Shown piece by piece: positions 27,686 through 39,274 of a stretch of 64,000 nucleotides of DNA. Source of the stretch: Oceanobacter mangrovi. Its GTDB lineage: Bacteria > Pseudomonadota > Gammaproteobacteria > Pseudomonadales > Oceanobacteraceae. The DNA lies in the NCBI RefSeq assembly GCF_019740315.1, contig NZ_JAHXZR010000012.1, positions 1 through 64,000 of the forward strand, read 5' to 3'. The first letter of the stretch is position 1. Each line of letters begins with the position of its first letter. The notes beneath the pieces are model-generated. The model was not told the DNA's origin. It was given only the letters and a program-made list of their open reading frames with translations, and did no database searches. Made by a program: the position numbers and the translations under genes.

Positions 27686-28522
27686 TTGCCGATTAATCCG
27701 TTTTACAGCTTTGTTATCGGGGCTGACCGCCCGGTTGGCCAGCACCTGGCTCGGGTGCTGGCACAGGAAAACTACCTTTATAAAGGTCTGGGGATTGAAA
27801 GCCAGGAACGGTTCGCCATGCACTCCGGTGGCCAGCCCTTTTTTGTGCTGACTCCGTCGATTTTTAATTCTGCCGATTGGACAGAAATTGATGCCTGGGC
27901 CGAGCGAGCCGAGGAATACGATGCTCCGCTGGTGCTGGTGTCGTCGCTGGCGGTTTTTCAGCCTGCGGCCGATCACAGATACAGCGAACAGGAAAGCAGC
28001 TTTGCTGATACGCCAATTGCACAGGTCTTGTTGGCGGCAGAAGAGCGGGTGCGTAAATTGCGCCGCCATATCATCCTGCGTATTGGCCAGCCGTTTTCCG
28101 TACAGGCGGGAGATTTTGCCCATCAGCTGTTAACCACTCTGCGCCAGCAGCAGCACTTGCTGCTCGATGATGGTGAAACCTTTAGCCCAACGCCGGAAGA
28201 CGATGTTGCTGCAGTGTTGCTGGCGATTCTGAAGCAGGCAGATTGCACCGATGAGTTGTGGGGCACTTACCACTTCAACGGTGTGGAACCCGTGACTGCC
28301 TATGCTTTTGCGGAAGCCTTGTTGTCTGAAGCCAGCCAGTTTGAAGACTTCTCTGAAGCACGGCTGGAAAGTACCGAACAGGGCAGTAAACCACTGGTGA
28401 TGGTGCCGGATGCCGATGTTTCACGCCTATTCCATACCTTCGGAATCAAGCGCAAACCCTGGCGTGCCGGTCTTGGACGGCTGGTACGAAGTTATTACCG
28501 GGTTGAGAAAAAAGAAGCTTGA
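27686..28522 (+). CDS. NAD(P)-binding RmlD/SDR-extended-like protein
   Basis: 278 aa; resembles dTDP-4-dehydrorhamnose reductase-type sugar-nucleotide proteins in its second half (GETFSPTPEDDVAAVLLAIL, YHFNGVEPVTAYAFAEALL). The N-terminal nucleotide loop is weak (VIGADRPVGQHLARVL rather than GxxGxxG), and the YxxxK dyad is not seen, so catalysis is doubtful. TTG start at 27686 with GGAG 7 nt upstream. Closed by a strong terminator. Confidence 0.6.
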   Translation: MPINPFYSFVIGADRPVGQHLARVLAQENYLYKGLGIESQERFAMHSGGQPFFVLTPSIFNSADWTEIDAWAERAEEYDAPLVLVSSLAVFQPAADHRYSEQESSFADTPIAQVLLAAEERVRKLRRHIILRIGQPFSVQAGDFAHQLLTTLRQQQHLLLDDGETFSPTPEDDVAAVLLAILKQADCTDELWGTYHFNGVEPVTAYAFAEALLSEASQFEDFSEARLESTEQGSKPLVMVPDADVSRLFHTFGIKRKPWRAGLGRLVRSYYRVEKKEA

Positions 28523-28529
28523 AGCTGAT

Positions 28530-28569
28530 AGACATAAAAAAACGGGCTTCAGCCCGTTTTTTTATGTCT
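28530..28569. terminator. bidirectional terminator, 19-bp arms
   Basis: ACGGGCT-TC-AGCCCGT core with seven A and seven T flanks and outer AGACAT/ATGTCT, between convergent genes. Confidence 0.95.
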
Positions 28570-28585
28570 GCTGCCAGTAGTAATC

Positions 28586-29182
28586 TCAGGCAGTCAGGTT
28601 CAGTGCGCTGGATTCCTGATACAGGGTCATCAGCTTGTCGGTAATCACGGAACGGATACTTTCACGATCCAGTGAAGACAGGGCGTTCAATTCTTTCAGG
28701 CGCAAACGGTGCAAGTGCAGACATGGCAGCTGTTCGTTGAATTCACGCAGATCACCTTTCATCAAAACCGGCAGGAATGGATCTTCGCTGTTGGAGCGGC
28801 GCAGGATCTGGCGAATGCCTTCCTGAAATGGAATTGGCACAGAGCGCACATTCTTGTCACGATGAGAAATGATCAGATACAGACCGCTTTTGCCAATCAG
28901 GTTGCCCGGGATAACGTGCAAACCAGTCGACTGAACCGCATCCGGGCTCAAATGGCTGAATGTATCGTGGAACGCGTATGGGTCTGGCAAGATCACCAGC
29001 TGACGGTTCGCTTCTTCCGGAAAGAAGACGCTGTAGTTGGTATACAGCTGGCGCACCGATGATGAAAAAACACAGAAACGGTTCTCGAATTGCTTGATGA
29101 AGTTGACTGCGCGCTTGTGCTGGTGAATCTTCTGGAGATCCCAGACCAGGTCTGCATTGCGCTGTTGTTTCACTGAGTACAT
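28586..29182 (-). CDS. uncharacterised 198-aa protein
   Basis: ATG 29182 was chosen for GGAAGG about 8 nt upstream; the product starts MYSVKQQRNADLVWDLQKIH. It is a soluble, largely basic protein with no signal peptide. The second half (RSVPIPFQEGIRQILRR, PFLPVLMKGDLREFNEQLPC) looks conserved in style but I do not recognise a family. Single gene with a 227-nt upstream gap that is AT-rich. Confidence 0.6.
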   Translation of the reverse strand: MYSVKQQRNADLVWDLQKIHQHKRAVNFIKQFENRFCVFSSSVRQLYTNYSVFFPEEANRQLVILPDPYAFHDTFSHLSPDAVQSTGLHVIPGNLIGKSGLYLIISHRDKNVRSVPIPFQEGIRQILRRSNSEDPFLPVLMKGDLREFNEQLPCLHLHRLRLKELNALSSLDRESIRSVITDKLMTLYQESSALNLTA

Positions 29183-29409
29183 CCCGGTTACCTTCCCAGT
29201 ATCAAATGGCCAAAACAGCTCAACTGGCGTTAATGTGTTAATCAAATTATAACTGATGATATTTCAACCTTAGAAGAGGGATTGACAATATTTGTCAGTT
29301 TCTACTTTCCTGCTCATGGAACAGACGGTTCAAACCTTTGTATCAGTTTATGGAACCAGTATGACAGCAGCCCGCAAGGGATGGTGTGACCTGTCTCAGT
29401 TCTCCGGTG

Positions 29410-30432
29410 TTAACCAGTTCTCATCCCTGAACTTTGAAATAATTTTGTCGCAGTGACCAAAATTGTCAGTTCTGCCAATAACAGCCAGGGATCTCCGCCC
29501 ATTCCTTTGGCTGCAGCGTCCACTTTTTCAGCTTTTACCAGTGCTTGATGGAGCTGTTGTTCGCTCAGACGGCTGATCGCGCTTTTGTAAACGGCTTGTT
29601 GACGCGGCCAGATCCGGGACTGCTTGAAGGCTTCACTGAGTTGCTGGCCCGACTTGCCGGTCAGCAGCAATAATTGTCGAATCTTGTGGGTCAGAGCCCC
29701 CAGAATGGATAAAGGTTCCACTCCCTCAGAACGTAAATGCATCAGCATCCGGCTGGCGTCTTTCACGTTTCCTTGCAGGCAGGCATCGGCATAACCAAAC
29801 GCATCAAAGCGGGAATTGTCACCGAGCCACTGCTCCAGCAATTCTTCGGTCACCCGGGTAATACCGGCGATGCGTAGTTTTTCAATTTCCTGCGAGGCGG
29901 CCAGCAGATTGCCTTCGGTCTGATGGGCCAGCAGGGCCACAGCCGCAGGATCGGCCTGCAGACCGGCCTGTTGCAGCCGGTGCTTCAGCCAGGCCGGATA
30001 CTGGTTGCGTTCAATTGGCCAGATCTGGATCACCGCACCCTGTTTTTCCATCGCCTTGAACCAGCCTGCCGTCTGGGCCTTGCTGTCGAGTCGTGGACAA
30101 ACGACCAATAGCAGGTTATCAGGGCCCGGCTGGCTGGCCAGCCGTTGGACGGTTTCGCCCTTATCGGAAAACTTGCCGTTGGGGATGCGTACTTCCAGAA
30201 TCCGCCGGTTGGCGAACAATGACATGGCCTCGGCCTCGTCACGCAATTCAACCCAGTTGAAACCGGCTTCGGCATGGAATAGCTGGCGTTCTTCAAAACC
30301 GGCGGCGCGGGCAGCAGCCCGAATCTGGTCGCAGGCCTCCATCATCAGCAGGGGTTCATCACCACTGACCAGATAACAGCTGGCCAGTGATGATGACAGA
30401 TGTGCGGTTAATTGATCGGGTCGTAGCTTCAT
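29410..30432 (-). CDS. holA: DNA polymerase III delta subunit
   Basis: 340 aa. Opens the beta clamp within the clamp loader. The N-terminal start PDQLTAHLSSSLASCYLVSGDEPLLMMEA and motifs LLLVVCPRLDSKAQ, LAHQTEGNLLAASQEIEKL and LTHKIRQLLLL match HolA. The order leuS-lptE-holA is a standard gammaproteobacterial arrangement. ATG overlaps the lptE stop by 4 nt. Confidence 0.94.
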   Translation of the reverse strand: MKLRPDQLTAHLSSSLASCYLVSGDEPLLMMEACDQIRAAARAAGFEERQLFHAEAGFNWVELRDEAEAMSLFANRRILEVRIPNGKFSDKGETVQRLASQPGPDNLLLVVCPRLDSKAQTAGWFKAMEKQGAVIQIWPIERNQYPAWLKHRLQQAGLQADPAAVALLAHQTEGNLLAASQEIEKLRIAGITRVTEELLEQWLGDNSRFDAFGYADACLQGNVKDASRMLMHLRSEGVEPLSILGALTHKIRQLLLLTGKSGQQLSEAFKQSRIWPRQQAVYKSAISRLSEQQLHQALVKAEKVDAAAKGMGGDPWLLLAELTILVTATKLFQSSGMRTG

Positions 30433-30926
30433 GAGCCGGAATTGCTGTGCAGCAGCCGCAGGATTAGCAGGTCGATCAGCTTGCTGGTAAGACGCGCCCG
30501 TTGGGCGGTTTCTTCAAGCTCAGTCGCACTTACCCGGGTCACATCGTTGTCGAACCAGACCTGGGTGGTGATATCGATCGGCGTGGTGCTGCCATTGGCG
30601 CTGACCAGTGAACCGGACAAGCGTCCCACCAGTTCGTATTCTGCTACCTGACCCTGACTGTTAATGGTCTGGGTACGGCTGCGAATATCGAGCGGATTGA
30701 GAGATAACAGTGCCTGGCTTGAGGCTGCATCCGTAGTAATCAGCCAACCGTGCTCAGTCAGCTGCTGTTGCAGCTGTTTGCTGGCAGCTGGCCCGAGTTG
30801 GTGCTGCAGGGTTAATACCTTGAGCGCAGCTGGTGCCTGACGCTGTCCTTTTAACTGCCAGCCACAGCTACTGATCAGCAGGATCAGCAGCAGTGGCAGG
30901 GTTTTCAGCAGCGTTTTGATACTCAT
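30429..30926 (-). CDS. lptE: LPS-assembly lipoprotein LptE
   Basis: 165 aa. Lipoprotein signal LLLILLISSCGWQLKG with the modified Cys in a lipobox; plugs LptD in the outer membrane. The body, with TQVWFDNDVTRVSATELEE near the end, fits LptE. ATG 30926 was used; a TTG upstream would overlap the leuS stop. Position between leuS and holA confirms identity. Confidence 0.92.
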   Translation of the reverse strand: MSIKTLLKTLPLLLILLISSCGWQLKGQRQAPAALKVLTLQHQLGPAASKQLQQQLTEHGWLITTDAASSQALLSLNPLDIRSRTQTINSQGQVAEYELVGRLSGSLVSANGSTTPIDITTQVWFDNDVTRVSATELEETAQRARLTSKLIDLLILRLLHSNSGS

Positions 30927-30931
30927 GCAGA

Positions 30932-33679
<2,748 letters not shown>

Positions 33680-33786
33680 TCAGGTCATCAATTGCACTAC
33701 AAACGCAGTGTTATGAATGGACTACGCTTGGCACGCCGATATAGCGGCCGTTATGTTAAGCCCTCACACACAAGGTTGTCAGACAA

Positions 33787-34428
33787 ATGAAAAATCGCTT
33801 GTTATCTGTGATTGGTTTCTGCTGTTCAGTACTTTTTGCTGCCGCTGTTCAGGCCGGCGAAAGCGTTGAAGAACTGTTGCAGGATATGGCTAAAATCCAG
33901 GCTGATCCCAAGGCTCATGCGGCCGCTATCACCCAGGGGCAGGAACGCGGAATTCTGTGTTTCTCCTGTCACGGCGAAAACGGTAACAGCAAGCGTGACT
34001 ATATTCCCAACCTGGCCAGCCAGAATGCGGCTTATCTGTTTACCCAGTTTGAACACTTCGGCAACGGCATTCGCAAGGATTACGTCATGAGCAAGCTGGC
34101 CAAACAGCTGAAAGATGACGAGCGGGTTGCGATTGCACTGTATTTTGCCGATCGAGAGGTCAAGCCGCGCGAACAGCCAAAACAACCAACAGCAGCTGGC
34201 AAGGACCTGTATTACTCGGTCTGTTTTGCCTGCCATGGTGAGAAAGGCCATGGTTCCAAGGAATATCCGCGTATTGCTGGACAGCCGTACCAGTTCCTGG
34301 AAACCACCTTGCTGAACTTCCTCCACAAAAACAACGACCGTGCCGGTTCGCCAATGATTGCAGTGGTGGCCAACCTGAAGGAAGAGCAACTCAAGGAAGT
34401 CGCTGCCTACGTTTCCCATATGCCATAA
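33787..34428 (+). CDS. diheme cytochrome c4
   Basis: 213 aa, periplasmic. Signal peptide ending VQA-GES, then two class I c domains, each with a heme site: CFSCHGENGN (domain 1) and CFACHGEKGH (domain 2), with distal Met ligands likely in DYVMSKLAKQL and GSPMIAVVANL. Cytochrome c4 feeds electrons to terminal oxidases such as cbb3. Often found beside other respiratory genes, but here alone. Confidence 0.92.
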   Translation: MKNRLLSVIGFCCSVLFAAAVQAGESVEELLQDMAKIQADPKAHAAAITQGQERGILCFSCHGENGNSKRDYIPNLASQNAAYLFTQFEHFGNGIRKDYVMSKLAKQLKDDERVAIALYFADREVKPREQPKQPTAAGKDLYYSVCFACHGEKGHGSKEYPRIAGQPYQFLETTLLNFLHKNNDRAGSPMIAVVANLKEEQLKEVAAYVSHMP

Positions 34429-34558
34429 CAGTGTTGGCAAAGACTGCGACTGTGTTCCCTGACGGGGCGCAGCCGCAGCAGGTTTGTTACCATGCTCTGG
34501 CTGTGCTGTGAAAACAGACAGGCAATGGATGAACAGCCTGCCAGAGTGATTTGCCAAT

Positions 34559-37500
34559 ATGGTTCCCGCCGAAATATCTGCACCTTCCCAAACCTGCCCA
34601 CATGACAGCGCCTGGCGCTTCTGGATCGATCGTGGTGGTACTTTCACGGACGTGATTGCCATGCGGCCGGACGATGTTCTGCTGAGCTACAAACTGCTGT
34701 CGGTTAACCCCGACCATTACGATGATGCTGCCATTGAAGGCATTCGACGGCTGCTGGATCGTCACCCGGAACAGGGCCGCCAAATCAGCTCGGTCAAAAT
34801 GGGTACCACGGTGGCGACCAATGCCTTGCTGGAGCACAAGGGCGACGCGGTGGCACTGTTCATCAGTCATGGTCTGCGTGATCAGCTTAAAATCGGTTAT
34901 CAGACCCGGCCGGATCTGTTTGCCACTCGGGTTGAGCAAACCGACAGTTTGTATGAAGCGGTTTACGAAGTCCCGGAGCGGGTTTTGACCGACGGTACAG
35001 TGGAACGGCCGCTCGATGAAGAAACCCTGCTGTTGCAGCTGGGCGAAGCCCGTCAGCGCGGCTTTGAGTCGATTGCTGTGGTGCTGATGCATTCCTATCG
35101 TTACCCGCAACATGAGTTGCGCATCGCCGAACTGGCTCGTCGGCTTGGCTTCCGGCAAATTTCTCTCAGTCATCAGGTCAGTCCATTGGTGAAGCTGGTC
35201 GAGCGGGGCGAAACCACGCTGGTCGACGCTTATCTGACCCCGGTGCTGCAGCGTTACCTGAATCGTATCGAAAGCGAACTGCAAAAGATTTGCCCAACTG
35301 CGACCCTGGAATTGATGCAGTCCAATGGCGGCCTGACTGCGGCAGATCAACTGGCGGGCAAGGATGCGGTGCTGTCTGGCCCCGCCGGTGGTGTGGTGGG
35401 GATGGTGAAAACGGCTCAGGCCGACGGTTTTGACCGTTTGGTTGGCTTTGATATGGGCGGGACTTCGACGGACGTCAGCCATTTTGCCGGCCAGCTGGAG
35501 CGTGAAAGCAAAAGCCGGGTAGCGGGCATTGGTTTGCGCGTGCCGATGATGAACATCCATACGGTGGCTGCCGGTGGCGGCTCGATTGTGCGCTTTGCCG
35601 ATGGCCGTTTGCAGGTCGGGCCGGAGTCTGCCGGCGCCTATCCCGGTCCGGCATGCTATCGCAATGGTGGCCCGCTGACGGTCACTGACTGCAACCTGTT
35701 ACTGGGCAAATTGCAGCCGGATTATTTCCCGGCCATTTTTGGCCCGCAGCAGGATCAGCCGCTGGATCTGGCGACGGTTCAGCAAGGGTTTACTGAATTG
35801 GCGCAGCAGGTCAGCCAGCAAACCGGGGTCGCTTATACGGCCGCCAGTCTGGCGCAGGGATTCCTTGATATCGCCATTGAAAACATGGCCAGTGCGGCGA
35901 AAAAGATTTCCGTGCAGCGTGGTTACGACGTGCAGGATTACGCTCTGGTCGCCTTTGGTGGTGCCGGTGCCCAGCACGCCTGTCTGGTAGCGGATGCAAT
36001 GGGCATTGCGACGGTTTATCTGCATCCGATGGCTGGCGTCTTGTCGGCCTTCGGGATTGGGATTGCCGATCAGCGCTGGCTTGGTGAACTGCCTTGTGAA
36101 ATGCCACTGAGCGTCAGTCTGGCTGAGCTGGAGTCTTTGCAGCAGAGTCTGCGACAGCAGGCTGAAGCGCAATTGCCTGCCAGTTCGGCAACGCAGGATA
36201 TCTGGCGTTTGTACCTGCGTTATCAGGGCGCTGATACGCCCTTGCTGGTAAGACTGGCCGATAGCGCCTCCATGCAGCAAGAGTTCGAGCAAATTCACCA
36301 GCAGCTGTTTGGTTTTATCAATCCGGATCTGGCGATATCGGTGGATGCCATTCAGTTGGAGCGCATGATTGAAGGCCAGCCAATTCCCGCAATCCCACGC
36401 GATGCCAGGGCAAATCTACAGGCGCTTGGCCGCGCCGCCATGACGCTGGCAGGTCAAACTGTCGACGTCGCGGTTTATGACCGGGAACAACTGGCAACGG
36501 GTACATCGTTGGCGGGGCCGCTGCTGCTTACTGACAACAACAGCACACTGGTATTGGAGCCGGGTTGGAATTGTGAGGTGCTGGCCAGTGGTGCGCTGGT
36601 GTTCCGCAAAGCAGTGACAACGACCGATGCCGAGGCCGGAGTTACTGATCTGCTCAATGGCCCGGACCCGGTGCGACTGGAGGTGTTCAACAACCTGTTT
36701 ATGGCCGCTGCCGAGCAGATGGGACTGGTGCTGGAGAAAACCGCCAGCAGCGTCAATATCAAGGAGCGGCTGGATTTCTCCTGCGCCATCTTTGATCAAG
36801 AAGGCGAGCTGGTCGCCAACGCGCCGCATATTCCGGTGCATCTGGGCTCCATGAGTGAAAGCGTCAAGGCTGTGCAGCAACGTCATCCGACCATGCAAGC
36901 CGGCGATGCCTTTGTACTCAACAGCCCTTATGAAGGCGGTACACATTTGCCGGACATCACGGTGGTAAAACCAGTATTTATTGACAGCTCGAGCCCGGCA
37001 TTTTTTGTCGCCGCGCGCGGTCACCATGCCGATATTGGCGGCATTACACCGGGCTCCATGCCAGCAAACAGCTGTCATCTGGATGAAGAAGGGGTGCTGC
37101 TGGATAACCTGCTGATGATGCGGGCTAGCCAGTTCCAGACCGATGCTGTGTTGGCGGCGCTGGCCAATGCGAAATATCCGGCGCGTAATCCGGCTCGTAA
37201 TATTGCTGATCTCAAGGCCCAGCTGGCAGCCTGTGAAACCGGCGCGCGGGAACTGGACAAATTGTGTCGTCATTATGGTCTGGCCCAGGTGCAGGCCTAT
37301 ATGGGCTATGTGCTCGATAACGCGGAGGCGACGCTGAAAGCCTGCCTGGCGAGCTTGCCATCCGGCAGGTTTGAGCAACACATGGATGATGGCAGCCGGT
37401 TTGTTGTCGATATTCAGGTTGATCAGCACAACCAGACCGCAGTGGTTGATTTTGCGGGCACGGGTTACCGGCCCGATCAGCTGACCCACCCGGGCAACTT

Positions 37501-38221
37501 CAATGCGCCGACCTCCGTCGTACGAGCTGCGGTGCTATACGCCTTTCGGGTGCTGGTGGCACGACCAATGCCATTAAACGCCGGTTTCTTCCGACCGCTG
37601 GAGATCCGGGTGACGCCGCAATCCATGCTGGCGCCGCAATATCCGGCGGCGGTGGTGTCTGGCAATGTCGAAACTGCCCAATACCTGGTTGATACCCTGA
37701 TGGGCGCGCTCAATTTGATGGCGGCCTGCCAGGGCACCAATAACAATTTCACCTTCGGCAATGCTGATCACCAGTATTACGAAACCCTCTGCGGTGGCAT
37801 TGGTGCCAGTGCCCTGGGGGCTGGCGCCAGTGGTGTGCATGGCCATATGACCAACTCGCGGCTGACCGACCCGGAAATTCTTGAACAGCGTTACCCGGTT
37901 GTACTGGATCATTTCCACTTGCGGCTGAACTCTGGAGGTGTGGGCCAGCATGCCGGTGGCGAAGGGGTTGAACGGCATATCCGTTTCCTGCAGCCGATGA
38001 CTGCCAACATCATCAGTGGCCGCCGTCAGCAAGCACCGTTTGGCCTGGCAGGCGGTGGTGCCGGTCAGCCGGGAGCCAACTTTGTGATGCGTGGTCGCAC
38101 CGCTGCCGGGGAGCCTGAACGACTGCAATGGCTGGACGGCTGCGCGCGAGTGGAACTGGATGTCGGCGACTGTTTCTGTGTCCATACTCCGGGCGGTGGT
38201 GCTTTTGGGGTTTTGGAATAG
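34559..38221 (+). CDS. ATP-dependent 5-oxoprolinase/hydantoinase, HyuA-HyuB fusion
   Basis: 1220 aa, the length of full 5-oxoprolinases. The N-terminal HyuA half has the ATPase sites DRGGTFTDVIAM, GFDMGGTSTDVSHFAG and VAAGGGSIVRF; from about residue 690 the HyuB half follows (SVNIKERLDFSCAIFD, NSPYEGGTHLPDITVV, GHHADIGGITPGSMP, LNSGGVGQHAGGEGVERHI). The reaction would be 5-oxoproline plus ATP to glutamate. Without relatives to compare, a hydantoinase role cannot be excluded. ATG 34559 has a poor ribosome site. Single gene. Confidence 0.9.
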   Translation: MVPAEISAPSQTCPHDSAWRFWIDRGGTFTDVIAMRPDDVLLSYKLLSVNPDHYDDAAIEGIRRLLDRHPEQGRQISSVKMGTTVATNALLEHKGDAVALFISHGLRDQLKIGYQTRPDLFATRVEQTDSLYEAVYEVPERVLTDGTVERPLDEETLLLQLGEARQRGFESIAVVLMHSYRYPQHELRIAELARRLGFRQISLSHQVSPLVKLVERGETTLVDAYLTPVLQRYLNRIESELQKICPTATLELMQSNGGLTAADQLAGKDAVLSGPAGGVVGMVKTAQADGFDRLVGFDMGGTSTDVSHFAGQLERESKSRVAGIGLRVPMMNIHTVAAGGGSIVRFADGRLQVGPESAGAYPGPACYRNGGPLTVTDCNLLLGKLQPDYFPAIFGPQQDQPLDLATVQQGFTELAQQVSQQTGVAYTAASLAQGFLDIAIENMASAAKKISVQRGYDVQDYALVAFGGAGAQHACLVADAMGIATVYLHPMAGVLSAFGIGIADQRWLGELPCEMPLSVSLAELESLQQSLRQQAEAQLPASSATQDIWRLYLRYQGADTPLLVRLADSASMQQEFEQIHQQLFGFINPDLAISVDAIQLERMIEGQPIPAIPRDARANLQALGRAAMTLAGQTVDVAVYDREQLATGTSLAGPLLLTDNNSTLVLEPGWNCEVLASGALVFRKAVTTTDAEAGVTDLLNGPDPVRLEVFNNLFMAAAEQMGLVLEKTASSVNIKERLDFSCAIFDQEGELVANAPHIPVHLGSMSESVKAVQQRHPTMQAGDAFVLNSPYEGGTHLPDITVVKPVFIDSSSPAFFVAARGHHADIGGITPGSMPANSCHLDEEGVLLDNLLMMRASQFQTDAVLAALANAKYPARNPARNIADLKAQLAACETGARELDKLCRHYGLAQVQAYMGYVLDNAEATLKACLASLPSGRFEQHMDDGSRFVVDIQVDQHNQTAVVDFAGTGYRPDQLTHPGNFNAPTSVVRAAVLYAFRVLVARPMPLNAGFFRPLEIRVTPQSMLAPQYPAAVVSGNVETAQYLVDTLMGALNLMAACQGTNNNFTFGNADHQYYETLCGGIGASALGAGASGVHGHMTNSRLTDPEILEQRYPVVLDHFHLRLNSGGVGQHAGGEGVERHIRFLQPMTANIISGRRQQAPFGLAGGGAGQPGANFVMRGRTAAGEPERLQWLDGCARVELDVGDCFCVHTPGGGAFGVLE

Positions 38222-38418
38222 TGGTGGTGGTTCCGGGAGCTGAATCGTTTTGCTGCGCCAGCGCAACAGATTGGCCAGCCTAATTCCCAGTGGCGCTGTC
38301 TGGTATTTGCCGGTCTGTGATATTCTGACCACCAGTCTTCAGGGGGCGCCACTTGAAAAAGGCTTCAGTGGCCCCATTGTTCAACCGAATACCCAGTTAC
38401 GAGTGAGAGAGTATCACC

Positions 38419-38739
38419 ATGGAAATTATGGACGTCATCAAAGACCAGATTGAGAACAACCCGATCCTGCTGTACATGAAAGGCTCTCCTAACCAGCCTA
38501 TGTGTGGTTTCTCTGCCCGTACCGTGCAGGCTGTGATGGAATGTGGTCAGAAATTCGCCTATGTCGACATTCTGTCCAACCCTGAAATTCGTGCCAACCT
38601 GCCAATCTACGCCAACTGGCCAACCTTCCCGCAACTGTGGGTAAATGGCGAGCTGGTCGGTGGCTGCGACATCGTTACAGAAATGTTTGAAAAAGGTGAG
38701 CTGAAGTCCTTGCTGGAAGAAGCTGCACCAAAAGCCTGA
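38419..38739 (+). CDS. grxD: monothiol glutaredoxin Grx4
   Basis: 106 aa with the CGFS active site in KGSPNQPMCGFSARTVQA, and conserved NWPTFPQLWVNGELVGGCDIVTEM. Binds a glutathione-ligated [2Fe-2S] cluster and delivers or senses iron-sulfur clusters. Single gene. Confidence 0.96.
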   Translation: MEIMDVIKDQIENNPILLYMKGSPNQPMCGFSARTVQAVMECGQKFAYVDILSNPEIRANLPIYANWPTFPQLWVNGELVGGCDIVTEMFEKGELKSLLEEAAPKA

Positions 38740-38745
38740 TCTAAT

Positions 38746-39025
38746 GGGGGCATCTGTTTAATCCGGTGCCCGCTCTGGGCTTCCGGATGGTTTCGAATCC
38801 CGAAGCCGGTTTGCAGGCCCTCTCTCCGAAAAAGACAGGGGTTACGTCAATAACCGGCGACACTGAGTCGGAATCATCCGGCAGCCCCCGCAGGGCGCGG
38901 GTTGCCGCCGTCCATGGCGGTGTTGGCGAATTTGAAAAGGACTGGTCATTTCGCTGCATTCGCCGCCTTTCCCTGAACACCGGCAACACTCGCGCAGAGC
39001 TGTGCAGGATTAAATAGATGCCCCC
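38746..39025. repeat. MITE-like 280-bp element with 17-bp terminal inverted repeats
   Basis: GGGGGCATCTGTTTAAT (38746-38762) and ATTAAATAGATGCCCCC (39009-39025) are inverted repeats with one mismatch, enclosing GC-rich DNA with internal palindromes (for example CCGCC-GTCCAT-GGCGG). No transposase is encoded. Open frames across it look arbitrary, and I have the impression that similar sequence is dispersed in other gammaproteobacteria, which I cannot check. No clear target duplication flanks it. Confidence 0.5.
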
Positions 39026-39054
39026 AGGCTGCGGAACGTCCGTTCTGCAGCCTG
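39025..39054. other. strong hairpin abutting the MITE-like element
   Basis: CAGGCTGCGGAAC-GTCC-GTTCTGCAGCCTG: 13-bp stem with one G-T pair, beginning at the last base of the right terminal repeat. No U-tract follows. It may belong to the element. Confidence 0.5.
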
Positions 39055-39175
39055 CTCCGTCAGTCTGCTGTTTAGTTGGCTGCCCTTCTTCTGACCGATC
39101 GTCAGACCGTTTGCGCCAGATTTTATTTTTCACTTTGATTAATAAGTCAGCTCTGTCAAAAAGCATGTGTCAAAA

Positions 39176-39193
39176 CGTACATGATTGTATACA
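39176..39193. promoter_or_regulatory. candidate LitR-type operator upstream of the MalT-like gene
   Basis: CGTACA-TGAT-TGTATACA, about 80 nt before the start codon. Inverted, the site at 16964-16981 reads TGTACA-ACTT-TGTATACA, the same half-sites with the same 4-nt gap. This suggests, without proving, a shared regulator. Confidence 0.4.
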
Positions 39194-39274
39194 GCCCGTT
39201 ACCGGACTTTGAATTTTCCGCACCTGTGGGTAGCCTGATGATTCCGTCAGGGGCCTGGGAAAATTACCAAAACA

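Noticed and set aside
38790-38812. tRNA T-arm look-alike GGTTTCGAATCC
   Set aside because: No five-bp stem around the loop and no acceptor or anticodon arms nearby.
38766-39017. 83-codon open frame inside the MITE-like element, and a longer one on the other strand
   Set aside because: Both are explained by the terminal-repeat element; no ribosome site and no codon pattern typical of neighbours.
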